Shown one piece after another: positions 1 through 9,154 of a DNA stretch of 64,000 nt (positions are counted from its first letter, which is position 1; each line of letters starts with the position of its first letter). Under the pieces are notes generated by a model. That model had not been told where the DNA came from and did no database searches. It was given only the letters and a program-made list of their open reading frames with translations. Source of the DNA: BAIKAL-G1 sp943369525 (lineage in GTDB: Bacteria > Cyanobacteriota > Cyanobacteriia > PCC-6307 > Cyanobiaceae). The DNA lies in NCBI GenBank assembly GCA_943369525.1, contig CALRNL020000003.1, positions 225,741 to 289,740 of the forward strand. The letters are read 5' to 3'. A program made the position numbers and the translations under genes.

Positions 1-131
1 TAGCGCCCTAGCCCTAGGACCGCCCCCGGGCCCTGCGGCCCCTTTGCGCCATTGGCGCCCTGCTGGCGCGGCGCCAGGCCCTGGGGGCGAAACGGCGCCG
101 CTAGCCCTGGGGTGTGGCTGGGCTGGAGCGG

Positions 132-839
132 ATGGCTAGGGGTGAGAGGGCCAGGGGCGAACCGGTCCCGGCCAGGCCCCTGGACGGGCCAGGGCCGGAT
201 CGGTTGGCCGCCGATCCCCGCATCAGCCAATGGGCCTTGGAGCAGCAGTGGCGGCCCGAGGGTCTGATTGAGGTGCTGCACCGGCTGCAGGCCGTCGACG
301 GCTACCTGGCCCAGGCCAGCCTCCGCCAGGTGGCGAAGGAGCTGGGCTTGCCCCTGGGCCGGGTCTACGGGGTGGCCAGTTTTTACCATCTGTTTCGGCT
401 GGAGCCGCCCCAGCCCCACCGCTGTGCGGTGTGCCTTGGCAGCGCCTGTTTCGTGCTCGGAGCCGCCCGCCTGGCCGCCCGGCTTGAGCAGCGCCTGGGC
501 TTGCGTCTTGAGCCACCAAGCGGCTCGGCCAATGGATCCCCTGGCGCCCCGAACCAGCCCTGGGCCAGCCTGGCGCCCCGGCCGGCGCCGGGCCCAGGGG
601 CCCCTCCCATCGCGCCAGCCAGCCAGCCGGGTGGATGGAGCCTGGAGCCGGTGAGTTGCCTGGGGGCCTGCGGCCAGGCGCCGCTGCTGGTGGTGGATGG
701 CGTCCTGGCCCTGCGCTTGCCAACCGGTTCCCCGGCTGCCCTGGAGGCCCGGCTGGATGGGTTGGGCTTGCCCCGCTCGCCCCGTTCCCAGGCCCCGCAC
801 CCCCGGCCGCCTGCCCCATTGGTTGCCGGGGGGCCCTGA
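132..839 (+). CDS. hoxE: Bidirectional [NiFe] hydrogenase diaphorase subunit HoxE
   Basis: HoxE is the NuoE-like [2Fe-2S] subunit of the diaphorase part of the bidirectional hydrogenase and passes electrons between HoxF and HoxU. About 235 aa. Seen: a helical NuoE-type N-terminal half (VLHRLQAVDGYL, GVASFYHLF) and the two halves of the thioredoxin-like Fe-S site, CLGSAC and CLGACG. An insertion of roughly 35 residues rich in Pro, Ala and Gly separates the two halves; usual HoxE is about 160-180 aa. I prefer the ATG at 132 because GGAG lies just upstream; an in-frame GTG at 114 is possible. The stop overlaps the hoxF start, so it is the first visible gene of the hox operon. Confidence 0.9.
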   Translation: MARGERARGEPVPARPLDGPGPDRLAADPRISQWALEQQWRPEGLIEVLHRLQAVDGYLAQASLRQVAKELGLPLGRVYGVASFYHLFRLEPPQPHRCAVCLGSACFVLGAARLAARLEQRLGLRLEPPSGSANGSPGAPNQPWASLAPRPAPGPGAPPIAPASQPGGWSLEPVSCLGACGQAPLLVVDGVLALRLPTGSPAALEARLDGLGLPRSPRSQAPHPRPPAPLVAGGP

Positions 840-2776
840 TGGCAGCCCTGGCGGCGCTAGCCAACCCCCTGGAGCCAGCGGGCGAAGCTCCGGATCGGCC
901 GCCAGCCCCTGCTGGCCGCCAACTGCGCTGCTGCACGGCCAGTGGCTGCCGGGCCGTGGGGGCGGAGCCCCTGATCCAGGCCTTGCGCCGGGCCCAGGCC
1001 GATGCTGTTTCCGGGCCCGGGGCCCCGGCGGAGCCTGGTGCCCAGCCCCTGACGATCCAGCCGGTGGGCTGCCTGCGGCTCTGCAGTCGGGGGCCCCTGC
1101 TGGCCTGGGATGGCCCCGGTGGCCCGGCCCTGTTTGCCCTCGGCAGCAGCGATCCCGCCCATGCGCCGGGAGCGGCGATCGGCCCCGAGCAGGCCCGGGC
1201 CCTGGTGCGGGCGGCGGCCACGGCCCCCGGCCCCGAAGCGCTCGCTGGCTTGGACCTGGAGGCTTGGCGGCCCCAGGCCCTAGGGCGCCAGGGGCTCCCT
1301 GCCCAGGGGTTCCCTTCCCAGGGCCCTCCAGCCGCCGGCTTCGTCAGCCCGGAGACCCCCAGCCTGGAACCAGCCAGCCCGGAGACCCCTAGCCCCGCAG
1401 GGATCCAGCTCACCTGGGAGCGGCTGGACCTGGGCCATCCCTTTTTTGCCCTGCAGCAGCCCCTGGTGCTGGAGCACTGCGGCTGGATCGACCCGGACTC
1501 GATCGATGGGGCCCTGGCCCACGGCGCCTACGGCCAGTGGCGCCGTTGCCTCTCCCAGCTCAGCCCCGAGGCAGTGCGCGCCACGGTGCGCCGCAGTGGC
1601 CTGCGGGGCCGCGGTGGCGCCGGCTACCCCACCGGCCTCAAGTGGGACACGGTGGCCCTGCAACCGCCGGGGCCCCGCTTTGTGGTGTGCAATGCCGATG
1701 AGGGCGATCCGGGCGCCTTCATGGACCGCAGCGTGCTGGAGGGCGATCCCCATCGCCTGCTGGAGGGGCTGGCGATCGCCGCCTTCGCCGTCGGCGCGGA
1801 GCGGGGCTACATCTACGTGCGGGCCGAATACCCCCTGGCGATCGAACGGCTGCGGCGGGCCCTGGACCAGGCCCAGCAGCGGCGCCTGCTGGGTCCGGGC
1901 AGCGGCCTGGCGTTGGAGCTGCGTGTTGGCGCCGGGGCCTACGTCTGCGGCGAGGAAACGGCCCTGATGCAATCGATCCAGGGGGGGCGGGGCCAGCCCC
2001 GGCCCCGCCCCCCCTACCCGGCCCAGGCGGGGCTTTGGGGGGCTCCGACCCTGATCAACAACGTGGAAACCCTGGCGGCGGTGCCCGTGATCCTGCGCCG
2101 GGGCGCCGAGTGGTTTGCCGCCATTGGCACCGAAACCAGCAAGGGCACCAAGGTCTTTTCCCTCTCGGGCGCGGTGCGCCACACGGGCCTGGTGGAGGTG
2201 CCGATGGGCACCAGCCTGCGCACCGTGGTCGAAACCATGGGCGGCGGCGTGGCCCCTGGCCCTGGTTCGCCGGCCGGCGGCGTTAAGGCGGTGCAGACCG
2301 GCGGGCCCTCGGGGGGCTGCATTCCCGCCCACCTGCTCGATACGCCCGTGGACTACGACAGCCTCCAGGCCCTGGGCTCGGCCATGGGGTCGGGCGGCAT
2401 GGTGGTGGTGGGGGAGGCCATGGCGATGCCCGAGCTGGCGCGCCATTTCATGCATTTCAGCGTCGAAGAGAGCTGCGGCAAATGCCTGCCCTGCCGCGCC
2501 GGCACGGTGCAGCTGGAGCAGCTGCTCGATCGGCTGCTGGCGGGCCTGGCCGTCCCGGCGGAGCTGGAGCAGCTGGAGCAGCTCTGCCGGATGGTGAAGG
2601 CCACAAGCCTCTGCGGCCTGGGCCAGGCGGCCCCCAACCCGGTGCTCAGCGCCCTGCGCCACTTCCGCCCCGAGTTCCTGGCGGCCTGCCGGGCCGAAGC
2701 CGCGCCACCAGCCCCGGCCAGGGCGCCCTTCCCCGCGGCCCCTGGGCCAGGCCCCCCCCCGGGAGGCCACCCCTGA
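839..2776 (+). CDS. hoxF: Bidirectional hydrogenase diaphorase subunit HoxF (NAD/FMN binding)
   Basis: HoxF binds FMN, NAD(P)H and a [4Fe-4S] cluster and exchanges electrons with pyridine nucleotides. 645 aa, longer than the usual ~530. Domains: an N-terminal NuoE-like [2Fe-2S] module (CCTASGC ... CLRLC), then a Pro/Gly-rich linker with repeated DNA, then the NuoF-like core with GRGGAGYPTGLKW (FMN/NADH site) and the C-terminal cluster motif ESCGKCLPCRAG followed by a fourth Cys in TSLCGLG. The start is set by the TGATG overlap with hoxE at 837-841; the stop overlaps hoxU in the same way. The linker (about residues 145-195) is the unusual part. Confidence 0.95.
   Translation: MAALAALANPLEPAGEAPDRPPAPAGRQLRCCTASGCRAVGAEPLIQALRRAQADAVSGPGAPAEPGAQPLTIQPVGCLRLCSRGPLLAWDGPGGPALFALGSSDPAHAPGAAIGPEQARALVRAAATAPGPEALAGLDLEAWRPQALGRQGLPAQGFPSQGPPAAGFVSPETPSLEPASPETPSPAGIQLTWERLDLGHPFFALQQPLVLEHCGWIDPDSIDGALAHGAYGQWRRCLSQLSPEAVRATVRRSGLRGRGGAGYPTGLKWDTVALQPPGPRFVVCNADEGDPGAFMDRSVLEGDPHRLLEGLAIAAFAVGAERGYIYVRAEYPLAIERLRRALDQAQQRRLLGPGSGLALELRVGAGAYVCGEETALMQSIQGGRGQPRPRPPYPAQAGLWGAPTLINNVETLAAVPVILRRGAEWFAAIGTETSKGTKVFSLSGAVRHTGLVEVPMGTSLRTVVETMGGGVAPGPGSPAGGVKAVQTGGPSGGCIPAHLLDTPVDYDSLQALGSAMGSGGMVVVGEAMAMPELARHFMHFSVEESCGKCLPCRAGTVQLEQLLDRLLAGLAVPAELEQLEQLCRMVKATSLCGLGQAAPNPVLSALRHFRPEFLAACRAEAAPPAPARAPFPAAPGPGPPPGGHP
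1290..1400 (+). repeat. Short repeats encoding the HoxF linker
   Basis: Two 20-bp copies (1345-1364 and 1375-1394, 19 of 20 identical, 30 bp apart) encode a repeated SPETPS-type peptide. The preceding stretch has repeated 'CAGGG' elements giving the QGLPAQGFPSQG-like sequence. The repeat sits between the NuoE-like and NuoF-like modules of HoxF and keeps the reading frame. Confidence 0.7.
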
Positions 2777-3495
2777 TGGCGGTGGTGACCCTGCGGATCG
2801 ATGGCCTGGCCGTGGCCGTGCCGGCTGGATCGAGCCTGCTGGCGGCCAGCCGGCTGGCGGGGCTGGCGTTGCCGGTGCTGTGCCACCTCGATGGCCTGAC
2901 GCCCGTGGGGGCCTGTCGCCTCTGTTTGGTGGCGATCGAGGGCCAGGGCAAACTCCAGCCCGCCTGCACCAGCGAAGCACTGGAGGGCCAGGTGGTGGCG
3001 ACCAACACCGCGGAACTGCGCGAGCTGCGGCGGATGGCGGTGGAGCTGTTTTTCGCCGAGGGCAACCACATCTGTGCCTACTGCGTTGCCAGCGGCGCCT
3101 GCGAGCTGCAGGCGATGGCGGTGACCGTGGGCATGGACCACAGCCGCTTCCCCTACCAATACCCCCTGCGTCCGGTGGATGCCTCCCACCCCCTGTTCAG
3201 CCTCGATACCAACCGCTGCATCCTCTGCAGCCGCTGCGTGCGGGTCTGCGCCGAGCTCGAAGGCGCCCATGTGTGGGCCATCGCCGGTCGGGGCCGCCAC
3301 TGCCGCCTGGTGGCCGGCCTGGACCAACCCTGGGGCGAGGTGGACGCCTGCACCGCCTGCGGCCAATGCGTGGAGGCCTGCCCCACCGGCGCCCTGTTCC
3401 ACAAGGACGACAGCACCGCCGAGAAGCATCCCCACCCGGCCCGGGCCCGGCAGCTGCGCCGGATCCAGGACCTGCCCCCGAGGCCGGACCCATGA
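2776..3495 (+). CDS. hoxU: Bidirectional hydrogenase diaphorase subunit HoxU
   Basis: HoxU is the NuoG-like Fe-S subunit that connects the diaphorase to the hydrogenase module. 239 aa, the normal family length. Seen in order: N-terminal ferredoxin-like [2Fe-2S] fold (CHLDGLTPVGACRLC ... C), a His-containing cluster site (EGNHICAYCVASGACEL), then two C-terminal [4Fe-4S] motifs CILCSRCVRVC and CTACGQCVEACP. The ATG at 2776 overlaps the hoxF stop (TGATG) and the stop overlaps the hoxY start, which implies translational coupling and 1:1 production. Confidence 0.95.
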   Translation: MAVVTLRIDGLAVAVPAGSSLLAASRLAGLALPVLCHLDGLTPVGACRLCLVAIEGQGKLQPACTSEALEGQVVATNTAELRELRRMAVELFFAEGNHICAYCVASGACELQAMAVTVGMDHSRFPYQYPLRPVDASHPLFSLDTNRCILCSRCVRVCAELEGAHVWAIAGRGRHCRLVAGLDQPWGEVDACTACGQCVEACPTGALFHKDDSTAEKHPHPARARQLRRIQDLPPRPDP

Positions 3496-4124
3496 CCCGA
3501 TGTCTCCCTTCCGGAGCGATGACTGCGCCTGAGGCCCAAGCCCTGCCTGACGCACCAGCCCCACCGCGCCTGCGCCTGGCCACCGCCTGGCTGGCGGGCT
3601 GCTCCGGCTGCCATATGTCGTTTCTCGACCTCGATGAGCTGCTGTTTGTGTTGGCCGAGCGGGTGGAGCTCGTTTATTCGCCCGTGGCCAGTGACATCAA
3701 GACCTATCCCGAGGCGGTGGATGTGTGCTTGGTGGAGGGGGCGGTGGCCAATACCGCCAACCTGGAGCTGGCCCTGCAGCTGCGGGCGCGCACGGCCTTG
3801 GTGATCTCCTTTGGGGATTGCGCCGTCACGGCGAATGTGCCCGGCCTGCGCAATTTGCTCAACCGCGATGGCCGCGGCGGCGCGGCGGCGGTGTTGCAGC
3901 GCAGCTACGTGGAACTGGCCGATGGCAGCGGTCGCCATCCCCATGCCCCGGGGGTGGTGCCCGAGCTGCTCGACCAGGTGCTGCCGCTCCATGCCGTGAT
4001 TGCGGTGGATCTCTATCTGCCCGGCTGCCCGCCTTCGGCCGAGCGCATCGCCGCCACCCTGTTGCCCCTGCTCGATGGCCAGCGTCCGATCCAGGCGGGG
4101 CCGGCGATGCTGGGGTTCGGCTGA
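3492..4124 (+). CDS. hoxY: Bidirectional [NiFe] hydrogenase small subunit HoxY
   Basis: HoxY is the small hydrogenase subunit, holding the [4Fe-4S] cluster next to the NiFe site. About 210 aa. Seen: CSGCHMSFLDLDE near the N-terminus (proximal cluster ligands), SFGDCAV in the middle, and YLPGCPPSAE near the C-terminus, all diagnostic. The ATG at 3492 overlaps the hoxU stop (ATGA); a second in-frame ATG at 3519 would give a product closer to the usual ~180 aa. No twin-arginine signal, as expected for a cytoplasmic enzyme. Confidence 0.94.
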   Translation: MTRCLPSGAMTAPEAQALPDAPAPPRLRLATAWLAGCSGCHMSFLDLDELLFVLAERVELVYSPVASDIKTYPEAVDVCLVEGAVANTANLELALQLRARTALVISFGDCAVTANVPGLRNLLNRDGRGGAAAVLQRSYVELADGSGRHPHAPGVVPELLDQVLPLHAVIAVDLYLPGCPPSAERIAATLLPLLDGQRPIQAGPAMLGFG

Positions 4125-4137
4125 TGGGAGATCCTCC

Positions 4138-5580
4138 ATGGCCCGCACAGTGATCATTGATCCGGTTACCCGGATCGAAGGGCACGCCAAAATCAGCCTC
4201 CATTTGGATGGCGAGGGTCGGCTCGCCGGTGCCCGCTTCCATGTGGTGGAATATCGCGGCTTCGAGAGGTTTTGCGAGGGCCATCCATTTACGGAGATGG
4301 CTGGAATTACGGCCCGGATTTGTGGCATCTGTCCGGTCAGTCACCTGCTGGCGGCCGCCAAAACCGGAGACAAATTGCTGGGGGTGACGATTCCGCCGCT
4401 GGCCCAGAAATTGCGGCGCCTGCTCAATCTGGCCCAGATCTGCCAGTCCCACGCCCTCTCCTTTTTTCACCTCAGTAGCCCCGATTTTTTGCTGGGTTGG
4501 GAATGCGAACCGGCGCGCCGCAACCTCTTTGGCCTGATGGCTGCCGATCCCGACCTGGCCCGCGCCGGGATCCGGCTGCGCCAGTTCGGCCAGCAGATTT
4601 TGGAGTTGCTCGGTGGCCGCAAAATCCATGCCGCCTGGGCCGTGCCGGGGGGCGTGCGCAGTCCCCTCAGCGACGACGCCAAGGCCTGGATCCTGGAGCG
4701 GTTACCCGAGGCGCGGGCCACGGCCCGGCTGGCCCTGGAGCGGTTCAAGCCCCTGCTGGATGGGCCCCTGCAACGGGAGCAGCAGGTGTTTGGCCAATTC
4801 CCCAGCCTGTTCCTGGGCCTGGTGGGACCCGAGGGCGAGTGGGATTGCATCGATGGCCAGCTGCGCCTGATCGCCAGCGACGGCACCGTGCTGGCGGACC
4901 AACTCAAGGAAGACGATTACGCCAGTTTTTTGGCGGAGGCCGTTGAAGATTGGAGTTACCTCAAGTTTCCCTATTACAAGCCCCTGGGCCCTGCCGCCGG
5001 CATGTATCGGGTCGGGCCCCTAGCGCGGCTGAATGTGTGTGAACGCATCGGCACCCCCTGGGCCGATGCCGAACTGGCCGAGCTGCGGGCCCGCCATGGC
5101 CGGGTGGTGACCAGTTCCTTTGCCTATCACCAGGCGCGGCTGGTGGAGATCGTCGCCTGCCTGGAGGCAATCGAGCAGCTGGTGGTCGATCCCGAGCTGC
5201 AGGACCGGGGCGTGCGGGTGCGGGGATCGCTGCGATGCCGCGAATCCGTGGGTGTCAGCGAGGCGCCGCGGGGCACCCTGTTTCACCATTACCAAGTGGA
5301 TGACAACGGCCTGATTACCCACGTCAATTTGATCATTGCCACCGGCCAGAACAACCTGGCGATGAATCGCACCGTGCTGCAGATCGCCCGGGAGTTCATC
5401 CCCGGCCCCGTGGCCGCCGGCGCCGAAATCCCCGAGGCCCTGCTCAACCGGGTGGAGGCGGGGATCCGCTGCTACGACCCCTGCCTCTCCTGCTCCACCC
5501 ACGCGGCCGGCCAGATGCCCCTGCGGCTGCAACTGCTGGATGCCGGTGGCCAGCTGCTGGCGGAGCGCAGCCGCGGATGA
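4138..5580 (+). CDS. hoxH: Bidirectional [NiFe] hydrogenase large subunit HoxH
   Basis: HoxH carries the NiFe(CN)2CO active site that reduces protons or oxidises H2. 480 aa. Both nickel-binding motifs are intact: RICGICPVSH near residue 60 and DPCLSCSTHA near the C-terminus. About 20 residues follow the terminal His and would be cut off by the maturation endopeptidase. The ATG at 4138 is preceded by GGGAG at 4126-4130; upstream in-frame sequence is hoxY coding. The last bases overlap the start of hoxW, the gene for its likely protease. Confidence 0.96.
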   Translation: MARTVIIDPVTRIEGHAKISLHLDGEGRLAGARFHVVEYRGFERFCEGHPFTEMAGITARICGICPVSHLLAAAKTGDKLLGVTIPPLAQKLRRLLNLAQICQSHALSFFHLSSPDFLLGWECEPARRNLFGLMAADPDLARAGIRLRQFGQQILELLGGRKIHAAWAVPGGVRSPLSDDAKAWILERLPEARATARLALERFKPLLDGPLQREQQVFGQFPSLFLGLVGPEGEWDCIDGQLRLIASDGTVLADQLKEDDYASFLAEAVEDWSYLKFPYYKPLGPAAGMYRVGPLARLNVCERIGTPWADAELAELRARHGRVVTSSFAYHQARLVEIVACLEAIEQLVVDPELQDRGVRVRGSLRCRESVGVSEAPRGTLFHHYQVDDNGLITHVNLIIATGQNNLAMNRTVLQIAREFIPGPVAAGAEIPEALLNRVEAGIRCYDPCLSCSTHAAGQMPLRLQLLDAGGQLLAERSRG

Positions 5581-6158
5581 GGGCCGGGCAGGCCCGTTCC
5601 CTGGTGATCGGCATCGGCAACCCCCTACGGGGTGACGATGGCATCGGTTGGCGGCTGGCCGCCCGCCTGCCGGCGCGGCCGGGCCTGGCGGTGCGCTGCC
5701 GGCAGCAACTCACGCCCGAATTGGCGGCCGACCTGGCGGTTGTGGATCGGCTGTTGCTCCTCGATGCCTGGGTGGGGCCAGGGGAGCGAGGGGAGGGGGT
5801 CTGGAAGGGGGGGGCTGGCGCCACCGACCCCTCGCACCCGCTCCAGCGGCCCCTCGAACTCCAGGAGCTGCCGGCGCCTGAAGCCCTGGCCCAGGCGGGC
5901 GCTGCTGCCGAGTCCTGGGCGGGCGCGGCGCCCTGGGGCGGCGCTAGCCATGGCCTCAGCCCCCAGGCCCTGCTGGCCCTCAGTCAAGCCCTGTTTGGCC
6001 GGGCGCCCCGGGCCCACCAGTTGCTGCTGCCAGCCCGCTGCTTTGGCCATGGCGATGGGCTTTCCCCGGCCCTAGCCCGGCGCCTGCCCGAGGCCCAGGG
6101 CCTGATTCGGGGCTGGATCGCTGCGGCCCGGGGCCGGCAGGACGGGACCCATGCATGA
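5577..6158 (+). CDS. hoxW: Hydrogenase maturation endopeptidase HoxW
   Basis: Protease of the HycI/HoxW family that trims the HoxH C-terminus after nickel insertion. 193 aa. Seen: the family signature GIGNPLRGDDGIG at residues 11-23 with the metal-sensing Asp, a second acidic region LLLLDAWVG, and LLLPARCFGHGDGLSP where the family usually has a conserved His. A Gly/Pro/Ala-rich insertion of about 50 residues lies in the middle. The start overlaps the hoxH stop (ATGA) and the end overlaps hypA by 8 bases. Confidence 0.88.
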   Translation: MRAGQARSLVIGIGNPLRGDDGIGWRLAARLPARPGLAVRCRQQLTPELAADLAVVDRLLLLDAWVGPGERGEGVWKGGAGATDPSHPLQRPLELQELPAPEALAQAGAAAESWAGAAPWGGASHGLSPQALLALSQALFGRAPRAHQLLLPARCFGHGDGLSPALARRLPEAQGLIRGWIAAARGRQDGTHA

Positions 6159-6492
6159 ACTGGCCCTGATGGAGGCCCTGCGGGAGCGGGCCCTGGAGCA
6201 GGTCGGGCGCCACGGCGGCGGTGCCCTCCGGGCGATCACCCTGCGCGTCGGCAGCCTGGCGGGGGTGGAGCTGGAGGCCCTGCAGTTGGCCTTCGCGGTG
6301 GTGATGGAGGACGAGGGGGCCGCTCCGGTGCAACTCAAGATCGAATTTGTGGTCGCCCGCTGCTATTGCCCCAGCTGCGCAAGGGAATTCGAGGCCCGCG
6401 ATGGTTGTTGTGCATGCCCCGGGTGCGCTCGTATTAGCCGCCACCTGGTGGCTGGCCGCGAGTTGGATCTGGTCGCCCTTGAACTTAAATAA
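6151..6492 (+). CDS. hypA: Hydrogenase nickel incorporation protein HypA
   Basis: Nickel chaperone that works with HypB to deliver Ni to HoxH. 113 aa, normal length. The invariant N-terminal MHE (nickel-binding His2) is present, and the zinc site is formed by two Cys pairs, CPSC and CPGC, in the second half. It overlaps the hoxW end by 8 bases and is the last gene before a 250-bp gap; the other maturation genes resume about 5.9 kb downstream. Confidence 0.93.
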   Translation: MHELALMEALRERALEQVGRHGGGALRAITLRVGSLAGVELEALQLAFAVVMEDEGAAPVQLKIEFVVARCYCPSCAREFEARDGCCACPGCARISRHLVAGRELDLVALELK

Positions 6493-6743
6493 CTAGCGCC
6501 AGGATATCAACGCAGCGGGCGAATGGAGGGCCATCAACCATGGCCATGGGAGTGTGGTCAGTCAAATGCCGTTGGCCACTTCATGGGAGGCCGGACCCGC
6601 CCCATGGGCTTTGCGGTAGATGGGGGGCAAATCCATCGTTACATCATGGGAGTTAGGGCTAGGGCGCCTAGTCTGGCCAGGTATTGATCCATGCGCTTGG
6701 GCCTAGATCCTGTTCGCCCAAGAGTACTCAACCTGCCGAAGTG
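6493..6743. other. Non-coding gap after hypA
   Basis: No supported gene. It contains the 3' end of the hox transcript and presumably the promoter of the alkyl sulfatase gene. I see no clear Rho-independent terminator or palindromic operator; a CCATGGCCATGG element near 6538 is too short to interpret. An in-frame extension of the next gene back to 6684 exists but encodes unlikely sequence. Confidence 0.4.
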
Positions 6744-8936
6744 ATGGAGTCAATGAGTCTGTTGCTGCGCCACCAAGAAGCGTCCCTTGCTGAGGCTAGG
6801 ACGGCCAAAAAAGTGCAGATAGGTCTCCAAAAGTTAGCCCATTGGTTGCTTGCACCGCTGGTGGCCCTGGCTTGCGCCTCGCCAGTCCTAGCCGCTGGTG
6901 GTGGGGCCGTGCCAGCGGATCCTGGCGCGGCCAAGGGCCAGCACTTCCACCCCAAGGGCCAAGCCGCCTCGGCCACCACCATCAAGCTGTGGCAGCAGCA
7001 ACAGGCCAGCCTGCCATTGGCAGACAAGCGCGATTTTGGCGAGGCCAGGCGGGGGTTCATCGCCGCACCAAGCTTCCGGCAGATCAAGCGGGCCGATGGG
7101 GGCATCGCCTGGGATATGGCTAGCTTCGACTGGCTTCTGACTGGACAGGATTTTAAGACCATTAATCCCTCGCTGCAACGTCAAGCCCTGCTCAATATGG
7201 CCTACGGCCTCTATGAAGTCGTGCCCGGCAAGATCTATCAGGTGCGGGGCTTTGATTTGGCCAATATTTCGTTTATCAAGGGCGATCGGGGCTGGATTGT
7301 CTTTGACCCTCTTACGGCCCAAGAAACGGCCAGGGCTGCTCTTGACTTTATCAACCAACAACTCGGTGCCCGTCCTGTGACGGCCGTGGTTTATTCCCAT
7401 TCCCATGGTGATCACTTTGGCGGCGTGCGCGGCGTTGTTGATGAGGCCGATGTGCTTAGCGGCAAGGTCCCGATCATTGCCCCAGTTGGCTTCATGACCC
7501 ATGCCATCAGTGAAAATGTCTATGCCGGTAATGCCATGAACCGGCGCCTCTTTTACCAATATGGGGTGTTGCTGCCGCGCAGCCCCTTCGGCCATGTCGA
7601 CCAAGCCATCGGCAAAAATGTTGCCGCCGGCACGTCCGGCCTGATCGCACCGACCCGCATCATCGACAAGCCGTTTGAGGAGCTCACCATCGACGGTGTG
7701 ACGATGGTGTTTCAGAACACGCCGGGCACGGAAGCGCCGGCCGAAATGAATACCTGGTTCCCCCAATACAAGGCCTTCTGGGCTGCCGAAAACATTACCG
7801 GCACCATCCACAACATCTACACCCTGCGTGGTGCCCTGATCCGGGACCCGCTGGAATGGAGCAAGCAAATCAACGAGGCCCTCTATCGCTTTGGTGGGGA
7901 AGCGGATGTAATGTTTGCGGCCCACAGCTGGCCGCGCTTTGGCAATGGCCGCATCCAGGAGGTGATGCGGGCCCAACGGGATGCCTACGCCCACCTGAAT
8001 AATAACGTGCTCTATTACGCCAACCGGGGCGTGACAATCAATGAGATTCAGAACGTCTACAAGTTGCCCGCCAGCCTGCAAAAGCAGTGGGCCGCCCACA
8101 GCTACCACGGCTCCGAAGCGCACAACAGCCGCGGCGTGATCAACCGCTACCTCGGCTACTGGGATGGGAATCCCACCACCTTGATCCCCCTTTCCCCAAA
8201 GGATTCGGCGCCTTTGTATGTGGAGATGATGGGTGGCGCCAAGCCAATTCTGGCCAAGGGTCGCCAACTGATCACGGCAGGCCAGTATCTTTTAGCCACG
8301 GAAATTCTAAATAAATTGGTCTATGCCCAACCGGGTAACCAGCTGGCCAAGGACCTGCTCGCCGAGGCCTTTGAGCAGATTGGCTACGGCAAGGAAAGCC
8401 CAAGCTTGCGCAACAGTTTCCTGGCCGCCGCCCTGGAACTGCGCTCGGGCATTCCTGCCGGTGCCACGCCGAAATCGGCAGGTCCCGATGTGATTCGGGC
8501 CATGGGAACGAACCTCTGGCTTGATTTTCTGGCGATTCGCCTTGATCCCAGTAAAACCGCAGGCCAAAGCTTCAAAATTAACCTCATCACCCCCGACAAC
8601 GGCGAGCGCTATGTGGTGGAACTCAATAACGATGCCCTCACGAATATCAAGGGGTTCACGGCAGCTGATGCTGACCTCAGCGTGACCCTGAATCGACCTG
8701 ACTTGGAAACCCTGATGATGGGAGCCGCCACTTTTGGCGACCTCGTCAACAGCGGCAAAATCAAGTTGGTTGGGAAGCGAGCCGTGATTGAGCAACTGCA
8801 AGCCATGTTGGTGCAGTTCAGTGCCGATTTTGAGATTATGCCGGGCACCAAGGCACCCGCCCCTGCTCCTTCCGCGCCGCCAGCGAGCAGCCACCCCTTT
8901 GAGCAAAAACCCCTGGCCGAGTCAGTCGGCGGCTGA
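6744..8936 (+). CDS. Exported alkyl sulfatase, SdsA1/BDS1 type
   Basis: Metallo-beta-lactamase-fold alkyl sulfatase that hydrolyses linear alkyl sulfates to alcohol and sulfate. 730 aa. Seen: a hydrophobic signal segment ending ASPVLAA about 45 residues in; the catalytic zinc motif SHSHGDHFGG; HSWPRFG; a central helical dimerisation domain; and a C-terminal SCP2-like domain (about the last 130 residues, RYVVELNNDALTNIKG). The Pro/Ala-rich tail is probably disordered. I start at ATG 6744 because that gives a plausible signal peptide; 6753 is also possible. It interrupts the hydrogenase cluster, and its codon use looks less GC-extreme than that of the hox genes. Confidence 0.88.
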   Translation: MESMSLLLRHQEASLAEARTAKKVQIGLQKLAHWLLAPLVALACASPVLAAGGGAVPADPGAAKGQHFHPKGQAASATTIKLWQQQQASLPLADKRDFGEARRGFIAAPSFRQIKRADGGIAWDMASFDWLLTGQDFKTINPSLQRQALLNMAYGLYEVVPGKIYQVRGFDLANISFIKGDRGWIVFDPLTAQETARAALDFINQQLGARPVTAVVYSHSHGDHFGGVRGVVDEADVLSGKVPIIAPVGFMTHAISENVYAGNAMNRRLFYQYGVLLPRSPFGHVDQAIGKNVAAGTSGLIAPTRIIDKPFEELTIDGVTMVFQNTPGTEAPAEMNTWFPQYKAFWAAENITGTIHNIYTLRGALIRDPLEWSKQINEALYRFGGEADVMFAAHSWPRFGNGRIQEVMRAQRDAYAHLNNNVLYYANRGVTINEIQNVYKLPASLQKQWAAHSYHGSEAHNSRGVINRYLGYWDGNPTTLIPLSPKDSAPLYVEMMGGAKPILAKGRQLITAGQYLLATEILNKLVYAQPGNQLAKDLLAEAFEQIGYGKESPSLRNSFLAAALELRSGIPAGATPKSAGPDVIRAMGTNLWLDFLAIRLDPSKTAGQSFKINLITPDNGERYVVELNNDALTNIKGFTAADADLSVTLNRPDLETLMMGAATFGDLVNSGKIKLVGKRAVIEQLQAMLVQFSADFEIMPGTKAPAPAPSAPPASSHPFEQKPLAESVGG

Positions 8937-9154
8937 TTGAGCCGTTGCCATCCATGGCCTCACCCCCCGGGGGAGCGTCCCTTGGAGACTGGGCGACTGG
9001 TGAAGGTGGCCTTCCCAATCGCTCGGATATCCATCCCCTGGTCAGCCGTTACCCAGCCTGTCGCCCGGAGCCAACGACCCGGCTTTCTTCAGCGATCAGG
9101 ACCAGGGCGGCATCGCCATCGCGACCTTTGCCAACGGGGCCGTCGATCGGCCCG

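Noticed and set aside
1280..2980. Minus-strand open frame of 566 codons opposite hoxF/hoxU
   Set aside because: Shadow frame with His/Gln/Gly-rich sequence and no domain.
6538..6552. CCATGGCCATGG element as an operator
   Set aside because: Short, single, and expected by chance in this base composition.
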